DNA of 19,258 nt from Streptomyces sp. NRRL S-87. GTDB taxonomy: Bacteria; Actinomycetota; Actinomycetes; Streptomycetales; Streptomycetaceae. Under the pieces are notes generated by a model. That model did not search any database and was not told the origin of the DNA. It saw only the letters and a list, made by a program, of their open reading frames with translations. Within the stretch, counting starts at the first letter, position 1, and the number at the start of each line of letters is the position of its first letter. A program made the position numbers and the translations under genes. This document shows positions 6,719 to 12,938 of this stretch, in pieces. The stretch covers positions 1-19,258 of the forward strand of contig NZ_JOGB01000089.1 of the NCBI RefSeq assembly GCF_000719335.1, given 5' to 3'.

Positions 6719-7498
6719 ATGAACATTTCCGATTTCCATGGCTCTGCGACCGCCCTGACCACCGAGGGGCACGGCCGCACGCTCGCGCACGGGACGGGGA
6801 CGGCCGGTACGACGATCGGCCGCTCGACGCCGCTGCGCGTGGACGCACAGCGCAACCTGGAACACGTCCTGCGCGCCGCCCGCGAGGTGTTCGGCGAGCT
6901 CGGCTACGGCGCTCCCATGGAGGACGTCGCGCGCCGCGCGCGCGTCGGCGTGGGCACCGTGTACCGGCGGTTCCCGAGCAAGGACGTCCTGGTCCGGCGG
7001 ATAGCCGAGGAGGAGACCGCGCGGCTGACCGAGCAGGCGCGGACCGCGCTCGGCCAGGAGGACGAGCCGTGGCAGGCGCTGTCGCGCTTCCTGCGGACCT
7101 CCGTCGCCTCGGGCGCCGGCCGGCTGCTCCCGCCGCAGGTGCTGCGGGTGCGGGTCGAGGACGAGGCTGCGGACACCGGAGCGGCGGCCGACGGCCTGCT
7201 CGACGACGCGCGGGTACCGCAGCAGCGGGGCGCCTCCGAGACGGGCGTGGTCGCTCCGCGCGGCGTCGGCGAGGTCTCCGAGGACGCGGGCGCGGGTGCG
7301 CTGCTCGAGGTCGTGGGCCGGCTGGTGGACCGGGCCCGGGCCGCGGGTGAGCTGCGGACCGACGTGACGGTGGCCGACGTGCTGCTGGTCATCGCCACCG
7401 CGGCGCCGGCGCTGCCGGACCCGGCGCAGCAGGCCGCCGCCTCCGCGCGGCTGCTCGACATCCTGCTGGAGGGCCTGCGCTCGCGCAGCGCGGTCTGA
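6719..7498 (+). CDS. atrA: TetR-family regulator, probable AtrA orthologue
   Basis: This is a 259-aa protein. The start ATG 6719 is preceded by CGGGGGAAA with good spacing; the longer in-frame start at 6611 lies inside the promoter and is rejected. After a polar N-terminal extension of about 40 residues, residues 46-95 form the TetR HTH (LEHVLRAAREVFGELGYGAP then VGVGTVYRRFPSKDVLVRRI), with the recognition helix at VGTVYRRFPSK. The C-terminal ~160 residues are the variable ligand-binding and dimer domain. AtrA is identified from the HTH sequence as I remember it and from its place divergent to ndh and next to a sigma gene, as in S. coelicolor. In that species AtrA activates actII-ORF4 and genes for N-acetylglucosamine uptake and sporulation control. 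Orthology is probable, not proven. A strong hairpin follows the gene. Confidence 0.85.
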   Translation: MNISDFHGSATALTTEGHGRTLAHGTGTAGTTIGRSTPLRVDAQRNLEHVLRAAREVFGELGYGAPMEDVARRARVGVGTVYRRFPSKDVLVRRIAEEETARLTEQARTALGQEDEPWQALSRFLRTSVASGAGRLLPPQVLRVRVEDEAADTGAAADGLLDDARVPQQRGASETGVVAPRGVGEVSEDAGAGALLEVVGRLVDRARAAGELRTDVTVADVLLVIATAAPALPDPAQQAAASARLLDILLEGLRSRSAV

Positions 7499-7547
7499 TC
7501 CGGGGGCCGCGCGCAGCGCGGTTCCGGCCGGAGGGTTTCCGTCATGA

Positions 7548-7585
7548 CGCCCCGGTCCCGCCCCTCCGGGGGTGGGGCCGGGGCG
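7548..7585 (+). terminator. Strong terminator hairpin after atrA
   Basis: A 16-17-bp stem of very GC-rich sequence (7548-7564 with 7570-7585, mostly Watson-Crick with a few G-U pairs) closes over a 5-nt loop, 50 nt after the atrA stop. It isolates atrA from the sigma gene. It also shows that the in-frame ATG at 7544 is not the sigma-factor start. Confidence 0.8.
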
Positions 7586-7744
7586 TCGAACGTGCGCGCA
7601 CTCGAACGGGTGAGGGTCTGTACGGCCGTTGGCCGAAGTGTGCCCGGACGAGTGGATACCGGCCGTCGGGGCCACGACTCCCGCGCCCGTGTGCCACGCT
7701 GGCCGCGTACATGGGTCGGAATGTGTCGTTCGGGGGCTTCCGCG

Positions 7745-9730
7745 ATGAGTGGTGACGGCGGGCGGGCAGAGTCGTTCGGCGGTGCCGGAGCCCCGGACGC
7801 CGTCGCGGCCCCCGTCGACGACGCGGTGCCCGGGGGGCTCCCCGCCCGTCAGGTACCGGCCCAGCGCGGCGGCGGCAGCGGCGCGGGCGCCGCGGAACTC
7901 CCGCCTTCCGACGGTGACCTGATCGCCCGTGTGCGGGCCGGCGACGACGGCGCGTACGAGGACCTGTACCGCCGGCACGCCGCCGCGGTGCGCCGGTACG
8001 CGCGTACCTGCTGCCGGGACGCCGACACCGCCGACGACCTCACGGCCGAGGTGTTCGCCCGTACCCTCCAGGCGGTGCGCGGCGGGGCCGGTCCGGACCA
8101 GGCGGTCCGCGCGTACCTGCTCACCACCGTGCGGCGGGTGGCGGCGGCGTGGACCAGGACCGCCCGGCGCGAGCAGCTCGTCGAGGACTTCGCGCTCTTC
8201 GCGGAGCAGGCCGCCGCGGCCCGCGGTCCGGCCGCTCCGGTCGGCGGGGCGGCCTCCGCCGACGCGCTCGGGCTCGGTGCGGACGCACGGGCCATGCACG
8301 AGGCCGAGCAGACGCTCGCCATGCGGGCGTTCCGGAGCCTGCCCGAGCGGTGGCAGGCGGTGTTGTGGCACACGACCGTGGAGGAGGCCTCGCCGAGCGC
8401 GATCGCCCCGCTGTTCGGCCTCACCCCCAACGCCACGGCCGTCCTGGCCAGCCGGGCCCGGGAAGGGCTCAAGCAGGCCTACCTGCAGGCGCACGTGAGC
8501 TCCGCGCTCACCGCGGGCGGCGACTGCGCACGGTACGCCGACCGGCTCGGCGCGTACGCGCGCGGGGGCCTGCGGATGCGGGCGGAGCGGGGGCTGCGCA
8601 AGCACCTGGAGGAGTGCGCGCGCTGCCGGATCGCGGCGGGCGAGCTGAAGGACGTCAACGCGGGCATCCCCGCGCTGCTGCCGGTCGCGGTCATCGGGTG
8701 GTTCGCCGCCGGGTACGCGGTGAAGGCGGCCGGTGCCGTGGCCGGTGGGGCGGCGGGCGCCGCCGGGGCCGGGGCGGCGGCCGCGGCGACGGGCGCCGGG
8801 ACGGGGGCGGGGGGCGCCGCCGGGGCCTCGGCCTCGGCCGGGGGTGCGGGCGCCGGCGGATCGGGGGCGGGGGCCGCCGCGGTCTCCGAGGGCCTCGGGC
8901 TGCCGGCCAAGGCCGCGATCGCGGCGGGGCTCGCGGTGGCCACGGCGGCGGGAGTGGTGTTCGCCCTCACCGGTGACGACCCCGAGCCGCGGGCGACGGC
9001 GCGGCCGGCGCCGAGCGTGGCGCCCGCGGCGCCGGTGGCGGAGACCCCGGAGCCGGAGCGGCCCACGCCCGCCGTGGTGCCGCGGGCGGTCGTGCCGGCG
9101 GCGGAGCGGTCCGCGCCGGCCCCGCGCCGGTCGGCGCCCGCGCCGCGGGTCACGCCGGCCTCCCCGGAGCCCGAGCCCTCGCCGCGGACGTCGCGTCCCG
9201 CGGCGCGGCCGACGCCTCCCGAGCCGACGCCGACGCCGACGCCGAGCCTGCGCCCCAGCCCGAGCCCGAGCCCGACGAGGCCGCCGACGACGTCCGTGCG
9301 GGCGTACCGGCTCGCGGCGCTGCGGCAGTCGGTGTTCGGCGACCACACCGGGCCGGAGATCGACACCCTGCGCAGCAGCTGGGTGTGGCAGCGGTGGGGG
9401 GTGCGGATCGCGGACCGGTGGTACGCGAACGGGGTCACCGTGCACGCCGGGTCGGCCGTCACGATCGACCTGAACCGGTCCTGCGACGCCTTCTCCGCGC
9501 GGGTGGGGGTCGACGGGCTGTCGGCGGGGCCGGGGGCGCTGCGGTTCTCCGTCTGGGCGGACGGGGCGCGGCTGTGGCGCGGGCCGGCGCTGGCGGTGGG
9601 TGATCCGGCCGTGCCGGTGCGGGTGGGGGTGGGCGGGGCCCGGAGACTGCGGCTCGTCGTCGAGCGGGAGTCCGGCCCCGGCGCGGTCCTCCTCGGCGAC
9701 TGGGCCCAGGCCGTCATCACCTGCCGCTGA
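7745..9730 (+). CDS. ECF-type sigma factor fused to anti-sigma-like, membrane and NPCBM-like domains
   Basis: The protein has 661 aa from ATG 7745 (CGGGGG 8 nt upstream), far longer than an ordinary ECF sigma (~180-200 aa). Residues 57-140 are sigma region 2 (DLIARVRAGDDGAYEDLYRR; DDLTAEVFARTLQAV) and 195-247 region 4 (LPERWQAVLWHTTVEE...). Then come a zinc-finger anti-sigma-like element with C261 and H287-x3-C291-x2-C294, a hydrophobic segment 308-328, a Gly/Ala linker, a hydrophobic segment 388-408, and a Pro/Thr/Ser-rich linker (412-517). The C-terminal 518-661 domain (YRLAALRQSVFGDHTGPEID...) resembles NPCBM/NEW2 sugar-binding modules. Related actinobacterial ECF groups with built-in C-terminal control are known (ECF52-like, from memory). 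A surface or sugar signal may release or activate the sigma part. With two membrane passes the last domain would be cytoplasmic, with one it would be outside; topology is unresolved. No separate anti-sigma gene is adjacent. Confidence 0.88.
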   Translation: MSGDGGRAESFGGAGAPDAVAAPVDDAVPGGLPARQVPAQRGGGSGAGAAELPPSDGDLIARVRAGDDGAYEDLYRRHAAAVRRYARTCCRDADTADDLTAEVFARTLQAVRGGAGPDQAVRAYLLTTVRRVAAAWTRTARREQLVEDFALFAEQAAAARGPAAPVGGAASADALGLGADARAMHEAEQTLAMRAFRSLPERWQAVLWHTTVEEASPSAIAPLFGLTPNATAVLASRAREGLKQAYLQAHVSSALTAGGDCARYADRLGAYARGGLRMRAERGLRKHLEECARCRIAAGELKDVNAGIPALLPVAVIGWFAAGYAVKAAGAVAGGAAGAAGAGAAAAATGAGTGAGGAAGASASAGGAGAGGSGAGAAAVSEGLGLPAKAAIAAGLAVATAAGVVFALTGDDPEPRATARPAPSVAPAAPVAETPEPERPTPAVVPRAVVPAAERSAPAPRRSAPAPRVTPASPEPEPSPRTSRPAARPTPPEPTPTPTPSLRPSPSPSPTRPPTTSVRAYRLAALRQSVFGDHTGPEIDTLRSSWVWQRWGVRIADRWYANGVTVHAGSAVTIDLNRSCDAFSARVGVDGLSAGPGALRFSVWADGARLWRGPALAVGDPAVPVRVGVGGARRLRLVVERESGPGAVLLGDWAQAVITCR

Positions 9731-9968
9731 CCGTCCCCGGCCCGCCGCCCGGCCTCCGGCTCGGGCTTCGGCCGGGGGCGCTCCCCTGTGCAGCGGGCCG
9801 CCGCGGGGGCCCTGCGGGGCTGCTCCCCTACCCGCCCTTCCACCGTTCCCCGGGACTCCGCCCCGGACCCCGTGCCCTCAATCGCCGGGCGGGCTGGATA
9901 CGGCCCCCGCCCCCGGACCCGTGCCCTCAATCGCCGGGCGGGCTGGATACGGCCCCTGCCCCCGCACC

Positions 9969-9988
9969 CCGGTGCCCACAAGCACCGG
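9969..9988. terminator. Hairpin in the convergent region (first)
   Basis: Perfect 7-bp arms CCGGTGC (9969-9975) and GCACCGG (9982-9988) flank a 6-nt loop. It is a possible terminator for either convergent gene and lies 238 nt beyond the sigma-gene stop. Confidence 0.5.
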
Positions 9989-9999
9989 AGCTGACGGGG

Positions 10000-10018
10000 C
10001 CCGACGCCTCGCGTCGGG
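10000..10018. terminator. Hairpin in the convergent region (second)
   Basis: Perfect 8-bp arms CCCGACGC (10000-10007) and GCGTCGGG (10011-10018) flank a 3-nt loop, 12 nt after the first hairpin. Together they make a plausible bidirectional terminator. Confidence 0.5.
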
Positions 10019-10225
10019 TGCGCTCAAACGCCGCGCGGGCTGGATTCGGCCCCCGCCGGGCGCATCCTCGGGCCCGGCGGGCAATTCCGGGCTCGCCGGC
10101 GTTCGAGGCGGGGGGTCCGGGGCGGAGCCCCAGGAAGGCCGGGGTCGAGCGGCGGGCAGGGGCCGGAGCGGAGCCCGGGGAGGCCGGCGTCGGAGCGGCG
10201 GGCGCAGCGGTCGGGAGCCGGTGGG

Positions 10226-12340
10226 TCAGAGGGCGGGGCGGGGGACCGAGGGGACGGCGCGGCGGCGGGGGGTGGAGGTGCCCGTCCAGCACGTGCCGCG
10301 GCGGGCCAGGAGCCGGCGGAGCCAGAGTTCCAGGGAGACGAGGTCGGCCAGGCCGTCGAGGGGGACGGGGGAGCCGGCGGCGGCGGCGACCACGGCCTCC
10401 TGGACGACGCGGGCCTCGATCAGGCCGGCGTCGGCGAGGAGCGGGGCCTCGAAGAGGTCCAGCAGGGCCTCCTGGGCGAGCCGCAGCCCCACCCGCGCCG
10501 AGGCGCCCTCCGGCGTGACGGCCCCCCAGCCCGGCGGGAGCTCGCGCACACCCGTACCGGCCAGCACGGTCCGCAGCACCGCGGCCCGGGCCCCCGGCTG
10601 CACCCGCAGCGACTCGGGCAGCGCGCGGGCGGCCCGTACCACCTGGTTGTCGAGGAACGGCGCGTGCAGCCGCTGGCTCCGCACCTCCGCGGCCTGTTCG
10701 AAGACGCGGTGGTCGGCCGCGTACCGGGCCAGGGCCGCCCGGGCCCGGGCCTCCCCCGGCCGGAGGGAGAGCGGCGGCCGGCCGGCCGCCGCCTCGAGTC
10801 TGATCGACACCTCCGCGAGCGCCTCGCCGGTGAGCCAGCGGGCCGCCGGCCCCGGCCGGGACCAGGCCAGCGCGGCCAGGGAGGACGCCACCGCCCCGGT
10901 GGGCTCGTCGGCGTCCACGCGGTGGCCGCGCAGCCGGGCGGCCGCGTCCCGCAGGCCGGACATGTAGGAGGTGCGGGAGAGCCGCCGCGCCGCCAGGTAG
11001 ACGGTCACCGGGACCGCCAGCGAGGGGCCTTCGGCCCGGGCCAGGGCGGCCACCGGCTTGACCAGGTGGCGCCGCTGCCGGTCCATCAGGAGGTCGGCCA
11101 GCCGCGCCGGATGGGCGTCGAGGACCTGGCGGGCGCCGTGCCCGGTGAAGTGGTCGGCGCTGCCGGCCGCGAGCCGCCGCCGGTGCCGGGCGGCCGTGAC
11201 CAGGGACGGGCCGGGTTCGTCGGTGAGCGGGCCCTCGAGGTCGGCGTACGGCAGCGCCTCCTCGCCCGCCGCGACGACGACGTGGTGCAGCCGGGGGTCG
11301 GCGGCGATGGCCCTGGCCCGCTCCAGCTCGGCCTCCCGGCCCCGGGGCGCGGCCAGGTCGTTGAAGGTGACGGCCAGCAGCCGCTCGCCGGCACCCGCAC
11401 CGTGCCCGAGGACGGTCCCGGGCACCCCCGGCAGGCCCGCGGCCAGCAGCGCGAGGGTGGCGGAGGCGCTGCCCCCGGAGAGGTCGGCGCCGATGCCGGG
11501 CGCGGGTCCGCCGCGGGCCGCGCGCCGGTCGGCGGGCCCCATGCCGGGGACGGGCCCCGGGTCGTACGGGAGCGTGTCCGGAGCGTGCCGGGGCGCCGTC
11601 AGCCGGGCCCGTACGGCGCCCACGAGGGCCTCCCGCACGCCCTCCACCGCGTGTTCGGGGTCGGCCGTCGGCGCGGCCACGGCCAGCGAGGCCACCGGCT
11701 CGTACCCGGTGATCTCGCGCGAACCCTCGCGCAGGATCAGGGCGTGGCCGGGCGGGATCCGCCGCACGCCGGTGTACGGCGTGCCGTCGCCGAGGGCCTC
11801 GGGGCTGTCGGGGCAGGCCAGCAGGGCGGCGAGGTGGCCGATGTCGAGCTGGGCCTCGATGAGGTCGGCGAGCGGGAGGGCCGCCGTGGCGTACGCGGTG
11901 CCGTTGGCCCACGGGGTGTGGAAGACGGGCCGCGCGCCGGCGAGGTCGCCCACCACCGTGATCCGGCGGCCGGCCTGGACGACCGCGGTGTAGCTGCCGG
12001 GCCACGCGGTCAGGTGCCGCAGTGCGCCCCCGCGCGCCGCGTAGAGGCCGCGGCGCAGCTCGGCGTCGTCGGCGCCGCAGCAGCCGAGGACGGCGAGCCG
12101 CGTGAAGGGGTCGGCGGGGTCGGCGACGACGGTGCGGATCTCGTCCGGGCGCCAGTCCCCGACGGCCCAGAGCGGGTCGGGGTCGCCCCACAGGAGCTGT
12201 GCGCCGACGGGGTGGAGGGTGCGGGCGGCGTCCTCGCCCGCGTCGTCGGAGTCCGCGAACCCGCCCCGGACGGTGTCGGCGAGGCGGCCGGCCGTGCCGA
12301 AGCTTGCGGCGATACTGCTCCAGCCCACCAACCAGCGCAT
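10226..12340 (-). CDS. Asparagine-synthetase-like protein with degenerate active-site motifs
   Basis: The protein has 704 aa from ATG 12340, with GGAGG 6 nt upstream. The N-terminal ~200 residues resemble an Ntn glutaminase-like domain but begin Met-Arg-Trp, so the catalytic Cys2 of AsnB is absent. This is the case in lasso-peptide cyclases, which also lack glutaminase activity. The C-terminal part resembles the ATP-pyrophosphatase domain: PFLDNQVVRAARALPESLRV (561-580) matches the conserved AsnB/cyclase segment. However, the PP-loop SGGxDS is SGGSAS (288-293), losing its Asp, and the second motif, usually GxGxDE, is GHGARQ (400-405). ATP chemistry may therefore be altered or lost. No lasso precursor, RRE or leader-peptidase gene is adjacent. 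It may be a lasso-cyclase-like or pseudo-synthetase protein; the substrate is unknown. A perfect DnaA box lies 18 nt upstream of the start. Confidence 0.85.
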   Translation of the reverse strand: MRWLVGWSSIAASFGTAGRLADTVRGGFADSDDAGEDAARTLHPVGAQLLWGDPDPLWAVGDWRPDEIRTVVADPADPFTRLAVLGCCGADDAELRRGLYAARGGALRHLTAWPGSYTAVVQAGRRITVVGDLAGARPVFHTPWANGTAYATAALPLADLIEAQLDIGHLAALLACPDSPEALGDGTPYTGVRRIPPGHALILREGSREITGYEPVASLAVAAPTADPEHAVEGVREALVGAVRARLTAPRHAPDTLPYDPGPVPGMGPADRRAARGGPAPGIGADLSGGSASATLALLAAGLPGVPGTVLGHGAGAGERLLAVTFNDLAAPRGREAELERARAIAADPRLHHVVVAAGEEALPYADLEGPLTDEPGPSLVTAARHRRRLAAGSADHFTGHGARQVLDAHPARLADLLMDRQRRHLVKPVAALARAEGPSLAVPVTVYLAARRLSRTSYMSGLRDAAARLRGHRVDADEPTGAVASSLAALAWSRPGPAARWLTGEALAEVSIRLEAAAGRPPLSLRPGEARARAALARYAADHRVFEQAAEVRSQRLHAPFLDNQVVRAARALPESLRVQPGARAAVLRTVLAGTGVRELPPGWGAVTPEGASARVGLRLAQEALLDLFEAPLLADAGLIEARVVQEAVVAAAAGSPVPLDGLADLVSLELWLRRLLARRGTCWTGTSTPRRRAVPSVPRPAL

Positions 12341-12357
12341 CGACCGCCTCCACAGAC

Positions 12358-12366
12358 TGTGGACAA
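12358..12366 (-). promoter_or_regulatory. Perfect DnaA-box sequence upstream of the Asn-synthetase-like gene
   Basis: The minus strand reads TTGTCCACA, ending 17 nt before the start codon and just upstream of the GGAGG ribosome-binding site. It overlaps a CCACA-gac-TGTGG palindrome (12350-12362). DnaA binding here could affect transcription, but a single box could also be chance. Confidence 0.45.
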
Positions 12367-12852
12367 GTTCGGGTCCATGCTGCCACGAGACAGGCGTGCG
12401 AGAGGTGTGAAGGGGGGCGCACATGCAAACGAACACGCCCCGGCCGCGCGGTATTTGGCGATCCGCACCGACCGTTCCATAGGCCGGATTCGGCCATTCT
12501 TCGCCCGGCCGTTTCCCTGCCGCTCCCCCACCGCTTCCCCGTCGTTTCCGTGCCGGACGAGGACGAACGGGACGCAAGGGGCACGTGAGGCGCGAGGTGC
12601 GCGGCCCGGGAGGCGCGGTCCGCCCCCCGGACCGGTCCGCCGCCCGCGGGGATTGAGGCGGCGGTGTCCCCCGGCCCGCCGGTTCCACGCAGCGGGCCGA
12701 CCCACGCACCCCACATGGAAACGTCCGGTCGGGGGACGGGGCAGAGCGCACGTGCGGGCGCACGGCCACACAACAGGAGCACGCCACCCCGGGCCACCCC
12801 CCTCCCCGACCGTGTGTACGGACAACAATCCCGCCATACGACAGAAGGGCCC
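12367..12852. other. Long divergent intergenic region with little coding signal
   Basis: The ~600 bp between the Asn-synthetase-like gene and the orf1590 homologue is lower in G+C in places (12450-12560) and lacks third-position GC bias in any frame. Apart from a possible 19-codon ORF, the DnaA box and the orf1590 promoter, nothing recognisable was found. Its length suggests regulatory sites for the two divergent genes. Confidence 0.6.
12423..12482 (+). CDS. Candidate 19-aa small ORF with strong ribosome-binding site
   Basis: ATG 12423 is preceded by GAAGGGGGG at 5-nt spacing, and the frame reads MQTNTPRPRGIWRSAPTVP then TAG. The Shine-Dalgarno is better than those of most genes here, but the ORF is very short, codon bias cannot be judged, and no family is recognised. 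It could be a leader peptide, a small protein, or chance. It is divergent to the Asn-synthetase-like gene and upstream of the orf1590 homologue. Confidence 0.25.
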   Translation: MQTNTPRPRGIWRSAPTVP

Positions 12853-12881
12853 TTAACGCTTGGGATGCGGCGAACTACGCT
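12853..12881 (+). promoter_or_regulatory. Probable promoter of the orf1590 homologue
   Basis: TTAACG (12853-12858), 17 nt, and TACGCT (12876-12881) fit a HrdB-type promoter. The TANNNT -10 is good and the -35 matches 4 of 6. It would give a ~50-nt leader ending in the GAGGGG ribosome-binding site. A developmental sigma factor cannot be excluded. Confidence 0.5.
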
Positions 12882-12938
12882 GGGTTTACGAATGCCGGGC
12901 GCCTATGCCCCGGCGGCCGTCTGCGTGAGGGGTGGCGC

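Larger units (their letters stand above)
9872..10053. repeat. Intergenic direct repeats (two identical 36-bp copies plus a diverged third)
   Basis: A 36-bp unit beginning GTGCCCTCAATCGCCGGGCG occurs at 9872-9907 and, unchanged, at 9921-9956 (offset 49). A third copy, with CTCAAACGCCGCGCGGGCTG, spans 10023-10053. An inverted relative, CGCCGGCGTTCGAGG, lies at 10093-10107. The core CTCAA-CGCC-G-CGGGCTGGA is a familiar Streptomyces intergenic repeat that often forms hairpins past gene ends. The identity of the first two copies suggests a recent duplication. Confidence 0.85.
9731..10225. other. Convergent repeat-rich intergenic region
   Basis: These 495 bp between the sigma gene and the Asn-synthetase-like gene contain no credible gene. 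They are filled with copies of a GC-rich direct repeat, two perfect hairpins, and a left-to-right run of GGGCGGAGCCCC-type sequence common in Streptomyces intergenic DNA. They probably terminate transcription from both sides. Confidence 0.7.

Noticed and set aside
7544..7744. Upstream start for the sigma-factor gene at ATG 7544
   Set aside because: It lies against the atrA terminator hairpin, and the added residues are not protein-like. ATG 7745 has a ribosome-binding site (ATG 7721 is a minor alternative).
6605..9445. 946-residue minus-strand open frame opposite atrA and the sigma gene
   Set aside because: No domain pattern, Arg/Pro/Gly-rich, and antisense to well-supported genes.
6406..12366. 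Replication origin suggested by DnaA boxes
   Set aside because: Only two boxes 6 kb apart, and no dnaA/dnaN or clustered boxes in the window.
9927..12797. 956-residue minus-strand frame overlapping the Asn-synthetase-like gene
   Set aside because: Shadow in another frame; the real gene in the neighbouring frame has a GGAGG site and recognisable motifs.
10226..12938. Lasso-peptide biosynthetic cluster
   Set aside because: Only a cyclase-like gene with degenerate motifs is present. No RRE, transglutaminase-like leader peptidase or convincing precursor gene is adjacent.
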